From the NCBI GenBank assembly GCA_037367405.1, contig JAZKJV010005542.1:769359-833358 (forward strand): a stretch of DNA of 64,000 nucleotides, read 5' to 3'. Positions within the stretch are counted from its first letter, which is position 1, and every line of letters begins with the position of its first letter. The stretch comes from Ottelia alismoides. Lineage: Eukaryota > Streptophyta > Magnoliopsida > Alismatales > Hydrocharitaceae. Positions 49,041-60,721 of the stretch are shown here, in pieces. The notes under the pieces were generated by a model, which was not told where the DNA came from, made no database searches, and saw nothing but the letters and a program-made list of their open reading frames with translations. A program made the position numbers and the translations under genes.

Positions 49041-50099
49041 ATTAATTACCTGATATAAAGAGAGCGCAAGCGTATCATGTCTGTTTGAGAGTCTGTACAT
49101 ATGTGTTAAAAGAGAACACCACCGACTTTTAGCAATCGGGTATGAAAGATTTGAACTTTTGTACTTGGTAGATTTTAAACACTTGTTATAGTACGTTGCC
49201 TAAAATTTAGGAAATTCGTATATTTACTTGAGATATTCACCTCAATAACTACGTCGAGTTTAGTTTGTTTGTTCCCATGGATCCGAACGACCATCTAGTT
49301 TGCTTCCTCACAAGCAACCTCCTTTTTCCTTCCATTTGGAGGACCCCATGTATGAGATGCACGAGCTCCTCCTTCCCACTGCATCCTGCTTATCCTTGAC
49401 ACATTAGTGGCCAATCCTTTTTTGAGATGTCTGGTTCACTCCCTACTCCCTCTCTAACACGTTTACCAGTGGATGCAACCTCTCCTTATACAACACCTAT
49501 GTCCTTAGTTGTTCCATGCTGTCTGTGGAGGTCATCATCGGATTCTCATTCCTTCCTTTTTCCTTTTCCTTGCATTTAATGAGAGGTAAATTTATTTGAA
49601 AAATAGATTTTAGTTTGTATGATATATAAAGAATCTTTAAATAATTTATTATTTATATAGAGATTTTTCAGAAATAACAATTATGATGCTAATGAGAACA
49701 TAGCATTATCACGACCCATGATACTTTGGTTGAGTATCGGTGGTGTCATATTCCCATAACAGAGCAAGAGAGGTTGTTCAACATATTTCTTGCAAGGAAG
49801 TGTGTTTTCCAATTAGGATTAACATATTTAACAACATTTTTATATTATGTAAAAAAATACAGAGTAGGTTCCGTTATGGCTCTAGATTGAAAAAATAGTT
49901 TATTGTTATGCTTTTACTCCTGATGTGGAGAGAGGGAGAGTGACACCGTCACAAGGCCATGAGGCACTCACAAAGGAAGATGGGGAAGGACAAGGATTAT
50001 GAGAAAATGAAAATGTTTCCCCACCACTTGGTGTAGTCTTGAGACAAATGAATATCATTTTCATTTTAAAATTTCATATATATGTCATAATATTTTATA
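49041..50099. other. Spacer, no gene recognised
   Basis: The stretch is AT-rich with a more mixed part near 49260-49560. I see no transposon motif and no supported open frame. The 5' part of copia-2 may begin in its last few hundred bases. Confidence 0.4.
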
Positions 50100-50457
50100 A
50101 CCATACGCCTCTGCAAGCGGTGAACTTTTTATGATTTGTTTGATTCTAATGTTAAATTTACGAGAAGGTTGATGGCATTGAAGGAAAATCGTAAAAAATA
50201 ATAAATACGATCGATTAGTAGTTCAGAAAGCTAGGGCAGATGACTCATCTAGTTTGATCATTGGATCCAACTTACTCGTAGGATGAGAAGGAAGTTTTAT
50301 TGTTGATTATCATGAATTTATTCATGTGCCAATTTGTTGCATATGTTTCAAGAAAGCAAAAAAGCTTGATGAATGAGAGATAATCATCCATATGGTATCT
50401 GATGCAATGGTTGTACTGGTCCATGTTGGAATGTGTCAACTATGTAATCTAGTAGAA

Positions 50458-50466
50458 AAGTTTTAA
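50458..50466. repeat. 9-bp target duplication AAGTTTTAA, left copy (MULE)
   Basis: AAGTTTTAA directly precedes the left terminal repeat, and the identical 9 bases directly follow the right one at 51566-51574. Nine-base duplications are the hallmark of Mutator-like elements. Confidence 0.95.
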
Positions 50467-51565
50467 GGGATTTTTACCCGGCAAACCCTAGAAACTTTCA
50501 AAATTACCTTTACGACCTTTGAAACATCCTAATTCCTTCCACAACCCTGTAAACTTGCTCCGTCTTACCCAACAAACCCTGCCTTCAATTTTAACTATAT
50601 TTGAGTCAGTTACTTGGGTTAATCTTGAGTTAACCTAACCACTTTACAATCCAACGGCTAGGATTAGCTAAAATAAAAAAAAGAATAGGAAAGAAAATCC
50701 TGCCAGGGCCGAAGCAGCGGCTGCAGGTGGGAGGGCCTCCATCGTCGGCGCTCTCCATCGTGCGGGGGGGGGGGCTCCATCCCGTGGGGGGGCGAAGCCG
50801 CAGCGGTGGCCGGGGCGGTGAAGCGGCGGCGGCAGGGGCAGGGGGTAGCAGCAGTAGGGGGCGGGGGTCCTCCATGGTCGGTGGGTGGGGGGAGGGGGGG
50901 GCTCCATCGCGCGTGCGGTGAGGGGGGCCTCCAATCGTCAGTGGGGTGGGGGAGTGGGGCTCCATCGCGCGCGCGGGAGGGGGGGTTCGGCTGCTCGGAG
51001 CAGGAGGGTGCTGCGCCGGGTGCAGGGGGGGTCGAGCGGGAGGTTAGGGGGAGGCTTCGCAGGCGGAGACGCGGAGGGCTTCGAGCGGGGAGGTCCGCAG
51101 GTGGAGGCGGGGGAGCAGGGGAGGTGGGGGGGGGCTCGCAAGGTGGAGGCGGGGGCGCAGGGGAGGTCGGGGATGGTTCGCAGGTGGAGGCGGGGGCGCA
51201 GGGGAGGTCGGGGGGAGGGGGCGCAGGTGGAAGGCGAGAGAAGAGGGGAGGTCGCGGGGAGCGAGGGGCGAAGCAGTTGCTCCATCGTCGGCCGGGGCAG
51301 CAAGCGGCAGAGGAGGGGCCTCCATCGTCGACCGGGGGGGGTCTCAGATAGTGGCACTCCTTGTAAATTTAATAAGTAAATTGGGTATAATATAAATGAA
51401 TATTACAGAATCTGGTTAATTTTAACGGGTCAATTAACGGGGCTTAACCGCAGGATTTGTAGGGTAAGGATTAGCAAGTTTACGGGGTTGTGGAAGGAAT
51501 TAGGATGTTTCAAAGGTCGTAGAGGTCATTTTGAAAGTTTCTAGGGTCTACCGGGTAAAAATCCC
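50467..51565. mobile_element. Non-autonomous Mutator-like element (1099 bp) with G-rich core
   Basis: The ends are GGGATTTTTACCCGG and its complement, and the terminal inverted repeats extend about 115 bp (50467-50585 with 51447-51565) with scattered mismatches. The 9-bp flanking duplication is perfect. The core (about 50700-51355) is extremely G-rich on the plus strand and contains a repeat of about 42 bp. No MURA transposase motif is present, so movement would need a transposase from elsewhere. Open frames on both strands of the core are long because of the composition. The element sits inside the copia-2 protease region. Confidence 0.93.
51090..51240 (+). repeat. G-rich tandem repeat in MULE core
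   Basis: The phrases GCAGGTGGAGGCGGGGG and GCAGGGGAGGTCGGGG alternate about three and a half times with a period near 42 bp. Runs of three or more Gs recur at short spacing, which favours G-quadruplex formation. Confidence 0.8.
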
Positions 51566-51574
51566 AAGTTTTAA
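51566..51574. repeat. 9-bp target duplication AAGTTTTAA, right copy (MULE)
   Basis: This is identical to 50458-50466 and directly follows the right terminal repeat ending in AATCCC. Confidence 0.95.
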
Positions 51575-51774
51575 TTATTAAAGAGAGTCTCTATAATCTG
51601 AATGTTATAAGGAACATATTATCTGTATCTAATTTAGTTAGACATAGATATTTTTTCTTTTCTGTAATAAAATTATCACCACCCGTTATGATAATTTTAT
51701 GTTAGATGGTTCTCTAACAACTAGCGGCTCTATGAAACATGTACGAATATGACATGAATGTTAATACCATTAAT

Positions 51775-52430
51775 GACAGTAAAACTCCTAAAAGATCAAT
51801 GGAGGGTTTAGATCATTTAACAATGATATGACATCAAAGACTTGGCCATATGTCTGTTCATAGGATCAAGAAACTCGTAAAAAACATACCTTTGGATTTT
51901 CTAAAAGTTTACAATTTACCAATTTGCCAACATTGTATTCCAAGAAAAATATCAAGGGCAACCTTCTCAAAGAAAAGTGAAAGATGCAAAGGTATACTCG
52001 ACCTAATACATACAAATGTATGCGGTACTTTCAGTATATTGTCTTAAAATGGACATTAATACTACACAACATTTATCAATAACCATTCAGATTATGATTT
52101 TGTCTTCCTACTACACCACAAATTTTAAACCTCTGAAAAGTTCAAAGTATTCATAATTTTGTTTGAAAATCAAATAGGAAGAAAGATAAAATGAATTTGG
52201 AATAATAGATGTGGTGAATACCTCTCATATAAATTCAAAGAATGCCTTAAAGAGAGGAATAATTTCCAATCTCACTCCTCTTGTTACTCATCAACTCAAT
52301 GGAGTTGTAGAGAGATGCAACAAAACCATGTTGGACATGGTTAGATCAATGAGAAGTAAAGTCAAATTAGCACTTAGTTTTCTAGGGGCATGTAATACTG
52401 ACTACAACCTATGTACTTAACAAAATTTCA
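51775..52430 (+). pseudogene. GAG-pre-integrase and integrase relic of copia-2
   Basis: The start is RLGHMSVHRIKKLVKNIPLD, then CQHCIPRKI and ILDLIHTNVCG (51838-52027), very close to the copia pre-integrase consensus. Later, LTPLVTHQLNGVVERCNKTM and LDMVRSMRSK (52260-52370) match the integrase block TPQLNGVAERRNRTLLDMVRSM. Between them the DDE region is broken by stops. Confidence 0.9.
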
Positions 52431-52459
52431 ACTAAATTTGTACCTAAAATCTCCCATGA

Positions 52460-52941
52460 GCTTTGGTGTGGTACCAAGCCTAGTGTACAACACTTATGAG
52501 TTTAGGGTTGCTTGGTCCATGCTAAAAAGGTGGTTGCAAGCTAGTTAGAATCTCGTACTAGAGAATTCTACATCATTGGATATGTAAAGAACAATATTAG
52601 ATACCAACTTTATGATCCCATGACTTAAAAATTACTTATTTCTAGAGATGTCAAATTTATGAAAGATAAATTCCTTGAGTAAAAATAATAATGAAGGCAA
52701 GGAGCTAATTAAGTCTAGCGAGAGTGATGATGTTTCCACCTTAAAAACTGAAGATATATTAGAAAATGACATGCCCTTACCTCTTATAAAGAGTTATAGG
52801 ATAGTGAGACCACCTAAAAGTTATAGATTCCATGTAGTAGAAGAGACTAATGATGATCCAATTTCATATGATGAAGTAATAGCAAATTATGGTATGGATA
52901 GATGGATACCAACAATGAAGTCTGAAATAGACGATGTATGA
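52460..52941 (+). pseudogene. Copia-2 integrase C-terminus and linker
   Basis: Phases near 52590-52670 match the block GYRFYDP....ISR.VKF that ends copia integrase. The frame 52675-52941 then reads RIVRPPKSYRF, SYDEVIANYG and WIPTMKSEIDD, the classical linker before copia RT (R.P.RY, TYEEA, W..AMK.EMDS). It is the longest intact piece of copia-2. Confidence 0.85.
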
Positions 52942-53640
52942 GAATGGTGTATGGATCCTAAAGGATCCACCCAAAGTGTTCAAACCTAATGGGTGTAAAT
53001 GGATCTTCAAGAGAATAGGGAACTAATGGGAATGTAAAGACCTTCAATTATGGTTTGCAACCAAGGATTACACACAGAGTTAGTGCATCAATTACAATGA
53101 GACATTCTCTCTTGTAGCCATTCTTAAATTCACCAGAACATTACCTACTATAGTTGCACATCTTGATCACTACATCTGGTAGATGGACATCAATACCTCA
53201 TTCCTCAATGGATACGCTGAGGAGGATATCTATATGGAGTAGCCTAAGGCTATGTAGTTGAGGAAGGCAAAGTATGCAATCTAAAGGAATCCATCTATTG
53301 GCCCAAACAAGCTTCTCATAGCTAGAACATCTAATTTGATGAAACCATAAAGTTATGCTTTCATTTAAAATCCCTATGAATCATGTGTGTACAAGAATCT
53401 TAGTAGGAGCGCCATCATGTTCATTGTTTATTGCGTAGATGACATCGTGATCATTGAGAATGATATCGGTATGACGACTAGTATCAAGATATGGATGTCC
53501 CATACCTTCGAGATGAAAGATGTTGGAGAAGCCTCTTACATCTAGGTTCTAAAACTGTTCATAATTAGAGAGGAGGATATTAGGGTTATTATGACAAGGA
53601 TACATGAAGATGATCCTGGAAATATTCAAAATGGATAATT
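52942..53640 (+). pseudogene. Reverse transcriptase relic of copia-2
   Basis: Broken phases show INYNETFSLVAILKFTRTL, MDINTSFLNGYAEEDIYME, PYESCVYKNLSRSAIMFIV, CVDDIVIIENDIG and FEMKDVGEASYI. They follow copia RT closely. The active site YVDD is CVDD here, with both aspartates retained. Several stops and frameshifts make the protein non-functional. Confidence 0.9.
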
Positions 53641-54219
53641 TCAAGAAATGCTTCCTTATCTTAAGATATGGTATAAATCTATCTAAAAGGCTGATTCCTC
53701 AAACTATTGAGAAAAAGAAAGCCATGGCTGGATGCCCTTATGCATCGTTACATGCAGTGGGAGTGGCACGCCATTTCCAATCCTATTATGGAGAGAAATG
53801 CTAGATCGTAGTGAAAATCATCTTCAAGTACTTAAGAAGAACTCATGACTACATCTTGGCTTATGGAGACAACGATCGCCAAGTATTAGGATACATAGAT
53901 TAAGGCTTCCAATCTGATGTGGACGATAAGAAGTCAACTCCTCAAGATTCATATTATTGTTGGATGATAGTGCTGTGAGATAAGCATAGCAAGATGTAGG
54001 ACACTATGGCTGTTTTGACGAAGTCGAGTATTGATTGCATAAGATGCATCAACCACATTAGATGTGGAAACTGTTTATTTTGGATATATAATGTAACAGA
54101 ACTTGTCATAGTCTCTGATGATAGAGTGACAAATCAACTTGCTTGTCTATTTGACTAAATAGTCAAGAATAGCGCATGAATATGGATTTAAGTATTGTAC
54201 ATAAATGGATTTGACATAC
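53641..54219 (+). pseudogene. RNase H region relic of copia-2
   Basis: The frame 53604-53804 and later phases carry ILAYGDND, GYID.GFQSDVDDKKS and SSIDCIRCINHI, matching the copia RNase H blocks L.YSD.D.AG..D..KSTSGY and ST.AEY.A. The domain is cut by stops. It ends just before the purine tract. Confidence 0.75.
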
Positions 54220-54232
54220 AGTGGGAGACTAT
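54220..54232 (+). other. Polypurine tract of copia-2
   Basis: CAGTGGGAGACTA precedes the LTR start TGTACATGTAAGCCC. It matches the tract of copia-1 in form and position. Confidence 0.8.
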
Positions 54233-55200
54233 TGTACATGTAAGCCCTTGATGACCCATTAATGCAATCAAAGTTATTATTTTTCATATGAATTGAATGT
54301 TTCTGTTTGCACTTGGTGAAAGTCCCTATGCACAATTAAGGTCATGTACCATATCTATCTTCAATACCATGCAATTGGGAGGCCACAATTGATTTTATAA
54401 AGTGATATTAAAGAATGATATCCAATCTAAGAAAGAGACGATAATTTTTCTCTAGTGTATTATTTTTGACTGATCTCTTAATGCAAGTCCTTTGCATAGG
54501 TATGGAAATTCAAAGGTGTCTGAATAGTCAAGTCAAATTGTTGACTTAATGAGGTCGAGGAAAATTAAAACCTGAATCACAACTATAACATTCAAACATA
54601 CATCCATAGGATTGAGACATATATACATCTATTTATCCAAGTATGTGTATTAGACAAACCATTAGGTTGAAGGCTTAACTAATTCATACACCGGTACATT
54701 GGTGTGCAGATGAGGACATGAGATATATGATCTCTTAAAGGGACCATACAAGTGATGACCCATGAGACAGATCTCACTCATGAGATATTTGGGGGTTAAA
54801 TAGAATTTCATATACGGTCATATTGTTTTGATAATAGAACATGAATTCAACATATTATTATATGCTTTTGGAAAGTATATGATTAATATTATTGATCAAT
54901 TATCTATTGATAAATTTACCGATATACCTTAGTAGGAGATATTCAAACAAGGGTTTGAACTTCATGTGTATATGTAGGATGGCCGAGTATTAGAAATACT
55001 CTAGTCGACGCATTCACACTAGATCATATACCAAGAGACTTCAATTTCTAAGGAGTGACGAAACCTGATGGACTTTAATGAATCCATTTTATGGTTTATT
55101 GATATGAGAATTAATTGGATTAAATCTCACATCACAACATACAATTCCAATTCCAATGTCCAATTTTAGGTCCAAATGATAGAAATATAAATGAAAATGG
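54233..55200 (+). repeat. 3' LTR of copia-2 (truncated)
   Basis: The LTR starts TGTACATGTAAGCCC and follows the copia-1 LTR in outline ('gcaagtcctttgcatagg', 'agtcaaattgttgacttaatgaggtcgagg', 'gatctcttaaagggaccatacaag', 'tgcttttggaaagtatatgatta'). Homology fades near 55080-55200, before the hairpin series, so about 1.6 kb of LTR is missing. A gypsy LTR follows at about 55268. Confidence 0.8.
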
Positions 55201-55267
55201 ATACAATTACACAACTTATTTTAAGCTCAATTCTAATTCCTCATTGTAAATACTTATTTAATTCCAC

Positions 55268-57790
55268 TAATTCGTCATTATTATATTATATTATATTGTA
55301 TATAATTAACCACAAATTATTATATATAATAACTATGATTTAATTTGTAATTATTTTATTATCAAAAACCCCTAAAAATTAGGTTGACTATTTGTCTATA
55401 ATTTCCTAACCCTTAAAAGAACTAAAAAATACAAAAGAATTCAAAACCCAAAAGTCGGTGTTTTTAACCCCTTAAAAATACCCCCCAAATGTTTTTTTTG
55501 TACAAATGACCACTTTTGCCTTTTTGTTCAACATGAAACTTGATCTACAACTTTCATGTTTTGACTTTATCTTAATTTTGCCTCTAACAATTTCTTTTAT
55601 ATTTTTCTTCATTTTTACATTTTCTGAATTTTAGATTGGGCAACGTGGCGCCCTTTGGGCTGCCCATGTGTCCCGCCTCTTCTCTTGCCACCCACCCTCT
55701 TCTTCGGCCACCTCCATCACAGTCGTTTGTCCTTCGCCTGCTCGCAGCTGTCTGATCATCGCCAAATTGCATCTCAACCGCTCCATCACAACTCACTATC
55801 GGCCACTCGATTTCCTTCTAATCCTACAACCACCATCACCCCACCTCACCCCATTCTTCTCCACCGTTCGATCAAACCTGCCTTCTCATTTGCACCACTC
55901 ACCTCCGCACTCATCTTAGCCACCTGATCCACTCCTTTGATCTGATCTCATCCCTCTGCTAGCGCCCTCGTCCTGACCGTTGGATCGCATGATCCAATGG
56001 TCAAAACCTCCTCGTCAACATCCAGAGCACCCCCCTCTCTGGCGTTACGACTCACAACCACCATGTCCCCTTCCATTTCTAGCGCTCACCTACGGTCACC
56101 TATTCATCCCCTAGCGGATGCCCTCCATAGCTGTTACCCCCTTCTTCCTTGCGCACTCATTATTGCGAATCAATACCCCTAGCGCCTTAACTCACTCATT
56201 CAAAACCTCCGCTCCATCACCAAAAATCGCCCCTTCCTCCGCCTATACAACTCGACCTCCGCCTCCAGCTCTAGTGGTCCACCAATCATTTGGTAGCCCC
56301 TAGCTTCACCCTCCTCCAGTGACATTGGAGGAGGTGTTCGATCGGTGATCATGGGTCTCCTACCCGGGTGTAGACCTCGTGCATTTCTCGACCGATTAAA
56401 GGTGGACTCGCCACCGTTAAACACCAAGGAATGGTCGTCCTTGACATGCGAAAACCAAAGGATCCCCCAAGGACCTCATCATAGGCCACCTCCTCCACCT
56501 GCTCCTCTCTGATCTCCAGGTACACATCCTCACCCCTTTTTTCTTATTTAATTCGTCACACCAGATAACCCTCACCTATGATTCTCATCATCATCATCCT
56601 TTCCAGACTTCTCTTACCTTCGTGGATGGTCCAGACCACCTTCTCCTTCCGTCAGAACCTTCCCCCACGTCGACCCACCTTCTCTGCTTTCAAGGTGGAG
56701 AAACCATCGGACCCCCCCCCCTTCTCCGCCTCGATAGGGTCCTCCACTACCCTCTACTCGTACGCACACACAACTTAGATTATTACTAACCCCACTTGTA
56801 GGTGAATTCTTCAATGATCAGAATCGGTGACTCATCTCCAATCTCCAGCTTCCACTTCAATAACATGCCTCCGCCTTACTGCTCCCGAGGATGATGAAGC
56901 TCCACCTTGACTCCAGGGTATTCACCGGCATGCCATCAAGCTCCCTCGACCTTAAGACGGACCCTCGAAGCCTGGTAGAGCAAATGAGAGGTTGCCGAAG
57001 CGCAGCCTCCTCCGGCGAGCCACGATAGAGCAAGGAAAGCAGTCACCATCCGATCATCTGGATCGAACAGTCACGATGATGATGCGTGGCAATCTGAGCC
57101 TCATGCCGAACCTCCAGGCTCAGATTCTCCGAGCCTATCAGTGAGCTACCAACGAATGCCACATCAGACTCCAAGCCTGCGACGCCTACGACCCTGGATC
57201 CTCACATACCCCGCATGTGAGGGTCTTGGTAAATTGCAGGGAAGACCTGAAAGCTTCTTGAAGTTGCACTTTGGTCCCCAGGCACGTGTGCACCAGGGTT
57301 ATTTATAAGTAGGCCCTCATGGGTTTACATATTTACAAAAAGGCCCCTACACGCATTGGAAAAATTACAAATGGACCATGTTGGTTTTAGCTTATTGCAA
57401 ATAGGTCCTTCTAGGGACCTATTTGTAATTATTTATCATTTATTTTCTGCATTTTATTTGCATTTATGCCCCTACATTGTCTTCATCATAAATTGAACAT
57501 CGTAGGTCCAAATTGCATGATTTTATTGTCATTTTGATCCTTGTTTCTTCATCTATCTCATGACATATTTAGTTTTCTTATCTGAAACCTTTTTAAAGGA
57601 AGTGAATTTTTTATGTTAGATGATGCCTCTTCCTCAAATGCCTTGTCGTAAAATAGATCTTTCCAAATAATTTTGTACTCAATTCGGCTCTAAATTCATT
57701 TTGATTTATTTATGTGTTGAATATTTTCAAGATTCACGGTCTTCAGTTCATATATTAGTTTGCATTATTTCCATTGATTAATTTCCTCTC
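55268..57790 (+). repeat. Gypsy LTR (A-type), plus orientation, both ends lost
   Basis: From 55268 it aligns with the LTR at 63285 (55268 with about 63363), so the first ~76 bases are missing. It has the AT-rich U3, a G-box palindrome at about 55640-55676, a GC-rich island (about 55640-57290) and a U5 arm with 'aaatgcaattatg'-type phrases. The U5 terminus known from element A is absent. Short frames in the island (for example 55655-55927) share no domain with known proteins. Confidence 0.75.
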
Positions 57791-58112
57791 TATTTTCTAA
57801 CATTTCTCTTTTGTGGCAGGGCCCATGAAGATCGAGGATGCTTGATCTCCATGGAGGTGTAGAGTCGAGAGATCCCATTGAAGAGGCCGCCAAAGATTTG
57901 GTAGAGAAATTTTAGGATTGTTTATTAGTCTGAATGCATTTGCATATTGTAAAAAAAATGTGTGTTGCATGTGCATTATTTTATTAATCCTCATTAGAGG
58001 GCTTACATGTTGTAAAAAAAGAAAAAATGAGAGTAGATCACTAGATGGTCTACCTCCCCCCAAATGCACTTGCACATATACACTCACCCGCCCATTTCTG
58101 TATATTTCACAA

Positions 58113-58180
<68 letters not shown>

Positions 58181-58655
58181 TCACACCTTAAACTTAACAC
58201 ATTGCACAAACCCCCCTCTCATCCTCTTTTGTAAAAACGCATCCCCCTCGGCCCTTGTATCTTAGTGTATATACTCCTCCAAACACAGATTCCCCTAACT
58301 TAGATCTTTTACTTAGGCTATTTGTAGCCCAAGTATAGGGGGGACTCGCCTGTTCATCCATCTCTTGCGTTGTCTTCTTATATTTGGGTCAATTTTTGAC
58401 CTAAGTATAGGGGGCCCTCCTCCTCAGTTCTGCTATTTCACCCTATATTTGACCAAGCCATGGCTTCATATCACTTGTGCTATGAGGAAATAACAAATGT
58501 TAAGTATAGGGGGGTATACCGTAGACTGATGTATATTTACTTTAGACATAGGTCATATTTTTTAAACTTTTTGAAAATTCTTTTTTCGGGCTTGGTGACG
58601 AGTCCGATAATGCGCATGTTAAAGATGTGTATTTATGATCGTGCGCAAAAATATG
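57791..58655 (+). other. Fragment of a gypsy 3' region with purine-tract hairpins
   Basis: After a splice-acceptor-like TTTTGTGGCAG at about 57811-57821 comes sequence without a clear reading. A CA/CT microsatellite lies at 58114-58180, then motifs ending in AAGTATAGGGGG at 58311-58343, 58378-58415 and 58499-58514. They face rightwards, so this is the 3' region of a plus-strand element whose LTR is not found next to it. Confidence 0.6.
58114..58180. repeat. (CA)n(CT)n microsatellite
   Basis: About 15 CA units are followed directly by about 18 CT units. It is simple sequence; the open frames across it are artefacts. Confidence 0.97.
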
Positions 58656-59617
58656 ATGATTTGATTTCTCGTTTCATTGTAGGCAGCAATCAGAATCGGT
58701 CAAGAAAATAACCACAAGTGATATTCAATTTTTAATCTCGTAGTTTTATGTTTATTTTACTTGGGCAAGTCCCAAGGTCAAACACAAGGAGGTAAAGTAA
58801 CAACCTAGAATTATGTCTATCAAAATTCGTACGCGATTTTCAAGGCAGTCTTTTTTTAGAATTTTTCATATAATAAAGGATGCAAAATGCAATTTTGGCC
58901 TATTTTAGGGACTAAAATGTCAATTACATTCAAACAATGTCCGAAAATATGAAACTTGGCCATTATGCAAAATATGGTAAAATTAATGCATTATAATTTT
59001 TTTGGAATTTTTGGACGCAATATGATTTTTTTATGAATTTTTAAATGCAAACAAAATGAATTTAAATATTTAATTACATTAAACCTAATTATTTTCAAGG
59101 AAAAAATTATCTAAGATCTATCATTAGGTGATTGATCTCAGAAAAATCCTAAACATCGAAAATACTAGTTTCAATACTTATTAAAAATCAAACACTGAAA
59201 TATGCAAAATGATTTTTATAGGGCAAACTATGCATGCAAATACAAATCTTTTTGGGCTCAATGTCAAGCAAAATTAACTCTACATTAGATGATTTTTCAG
59301 GAATTTTTAGAGCAACGGTTAATCAAAAAATTTCAGAGCGATAAATGGGCAAAATATGCAATTTTCCACAGAACAATCAATTATTGATTAAGCATCAATC
59401 ACAAAAATAACCACAATATGTCGAACTGTAGAGAATTTAATGACAAACATTATGCTATTTTTTGAATAATAAAATAATGTCATGTACATGTCTAAATTCA
59501 ATGGGGAATACAAGGGTCCTTCTGTAAATTAAATAAAATAAAAAATATAAATGCAGAGGGGGACTTAGATGTAATTACTGATAAGATAGGGGGGCACAAC
59601 TGCAAAATAGCCACCAT

Positions 59618-59784
59618 GTCACGTGCACTGCACGTGACCTGGTCGGTGGAGGCCCCTTTGCTCAATATGGTGAGATGACAGGGGGGGCTTCGTAAATGAC
59701 ACAGTGGGTCACGTGCGCAGCACGTGACCCTTGGGTTTACATCGGCTGACGTTCCCCACGCACGTGCTCCGCACGTGCGTGGGG
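59618..59784. promoter_or_regulatory. Three perfect CACGTG hairpins at the U5 border of the LTR island
   Basis: GTCACGTGCA pairs with its complement at 59618-59638 (10-bp arms, 1-base loop). GGGTCACGTGC does so at 59706-59730 (11-bp arms, 3-base loop), and CCCCACGCACGTGC at 59754-59784 (14-bp arms, 3-base loop). Each arm holds a CACGTG G-box, the core bound by plant bZIP and bHLH factors. Regulatory action is inferred. Confidence 0.6.
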
Positions 59785-60721
59785 CCTCGAGCTCCGTGCC
59801 CGGCTGCTGGTTATCGCGGCGAGGCGGAAAGGGCGGAGGGAGGACTGCGGGTGCGACAGGGCTCCTTGGCGAGGTGGAGGTGGAGATGCCAGGTGTTGTG
59901 TCGCTTCTGGATGAGCCCAGCCGTAGCGGGCGGCGATGCGTTAGGTTGAACTCCGGAGGTTGTTGATGTTGGCGAGGTGGCCGCAGCAGAAGCGCACGGC
60001 GGCGGCGAAACGAGTCTCCTAGAGCGGTGTTGAATGCATGGCCAAGGCGGAGGTGGAGATAACGATGCCGTTGAAGCCAAGGCAGAGGATCTTCGTTTTC
60101 GGTGAAGGCGCTGAGGTTGGTGATGATAGAAGTCGGAGGCTCGACGATGAATCAATGGAGCAGAGCAGCGACGGCGAGGGGAGTATCGGTCGTGGGCTGC
60201 GACGAGGCCCAAGACCTCGGATCTCGCCGCGCGAAGAAGATGTCGGGGCGTTGTCACCACTGTGACAAAGACTTGCTATGCAATCGGCGGATGATCCAAC
60301 ACGGTGGCGCGGCGGTCATTAAATAGGGCTTGAGGGCATCGCCGTAGTAGGAAGGATTTGGGGCATGCAAAATCGGGGGAGATTTGATCGTGATTTGGGA
60401 AGATGAAGATGTGGCGGAGGCCGGAGATGGCGAAATCATGGGGATTCGAAGGCGCTAGGAGATCTGAAGCGGTGTTGGAGAATCAGAGTCGACGAGATTG
60501 GCAGAGAAATCGATGGGGGCGGCAGTGCTTTTCAAAGGAGGAAGACGATGATGCTGGGCTGTCCAATCGGTCGAGATCGGATGGCCCAGAAGGGGCCACG
60601 TAGTCGTGAGGGGGTGAAGGGCGGGGCACGTCCGTTACGCGTGCCTGAGAGGCACGTGTGATGATATTTTTTTATTTTTTTATTTTTTATAAAAACGAAT
60701 TATAAAAAACTCAAAAACGGC

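Larger units (their letters stand above)
50330..51790 (+). pseudogene. Copia-2 protease relic, split by the MULE
   Basis: Left of the MULE one phase reads CICFKKAKKLDE, then HMVSDAMVVLVHVGMCQL, close to the copia pattern HICN.L..L...R.L..GE..L.VGNGA.V.AVAVGT..L. Right of it (51575-51790) broken phases give matches to the segment before the pre-integrase domain and the phrase SMEGLDH. The catalytic DTG part is not recognisable. The MULE has its own target duplication, so the two halves were joined before insertion. Confidence 0.6.
50100..55200 (+). mobile_element. Copia-2: 5'-truncated Ty1/copia retrotransposon with nested MULE
   Basis: Protease, GAG-pre-integrase, integrase, RT and RNase H relics stand in copia order on the plus strand, followed by a purine tract and an LTR start at 54233. 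There is no 5' LTR and gag is not recognisable. The 3' LTR resembles that of copia-1 but differs enough to be another subfamily, and it stops after about 0.95 kb. Borders are approximate at both ends. Confidence 0.85.

Noticed and set aside
50806..51379. Long overlapping open frames (164-181 codons) on the plus strand and others on the minus strand of the MULE core
   Set aside because: They are made of Gly, Arg, Ala, Pro repeats that follow the G-rich tandem repeat, open on both strands, and have no domain.
57811..57840. Splice acceptor followed by an exon
   Set aside because: A pyrimidine tract with GTGGCAG is present but the following phases stop quickly and match nothing I recognise.
57918..58265. 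115-codon frames on both strands across the CA/CT microsatellite
   Set aside because: Simple-sequence translation (Thr-His and Ser-Leu runs).
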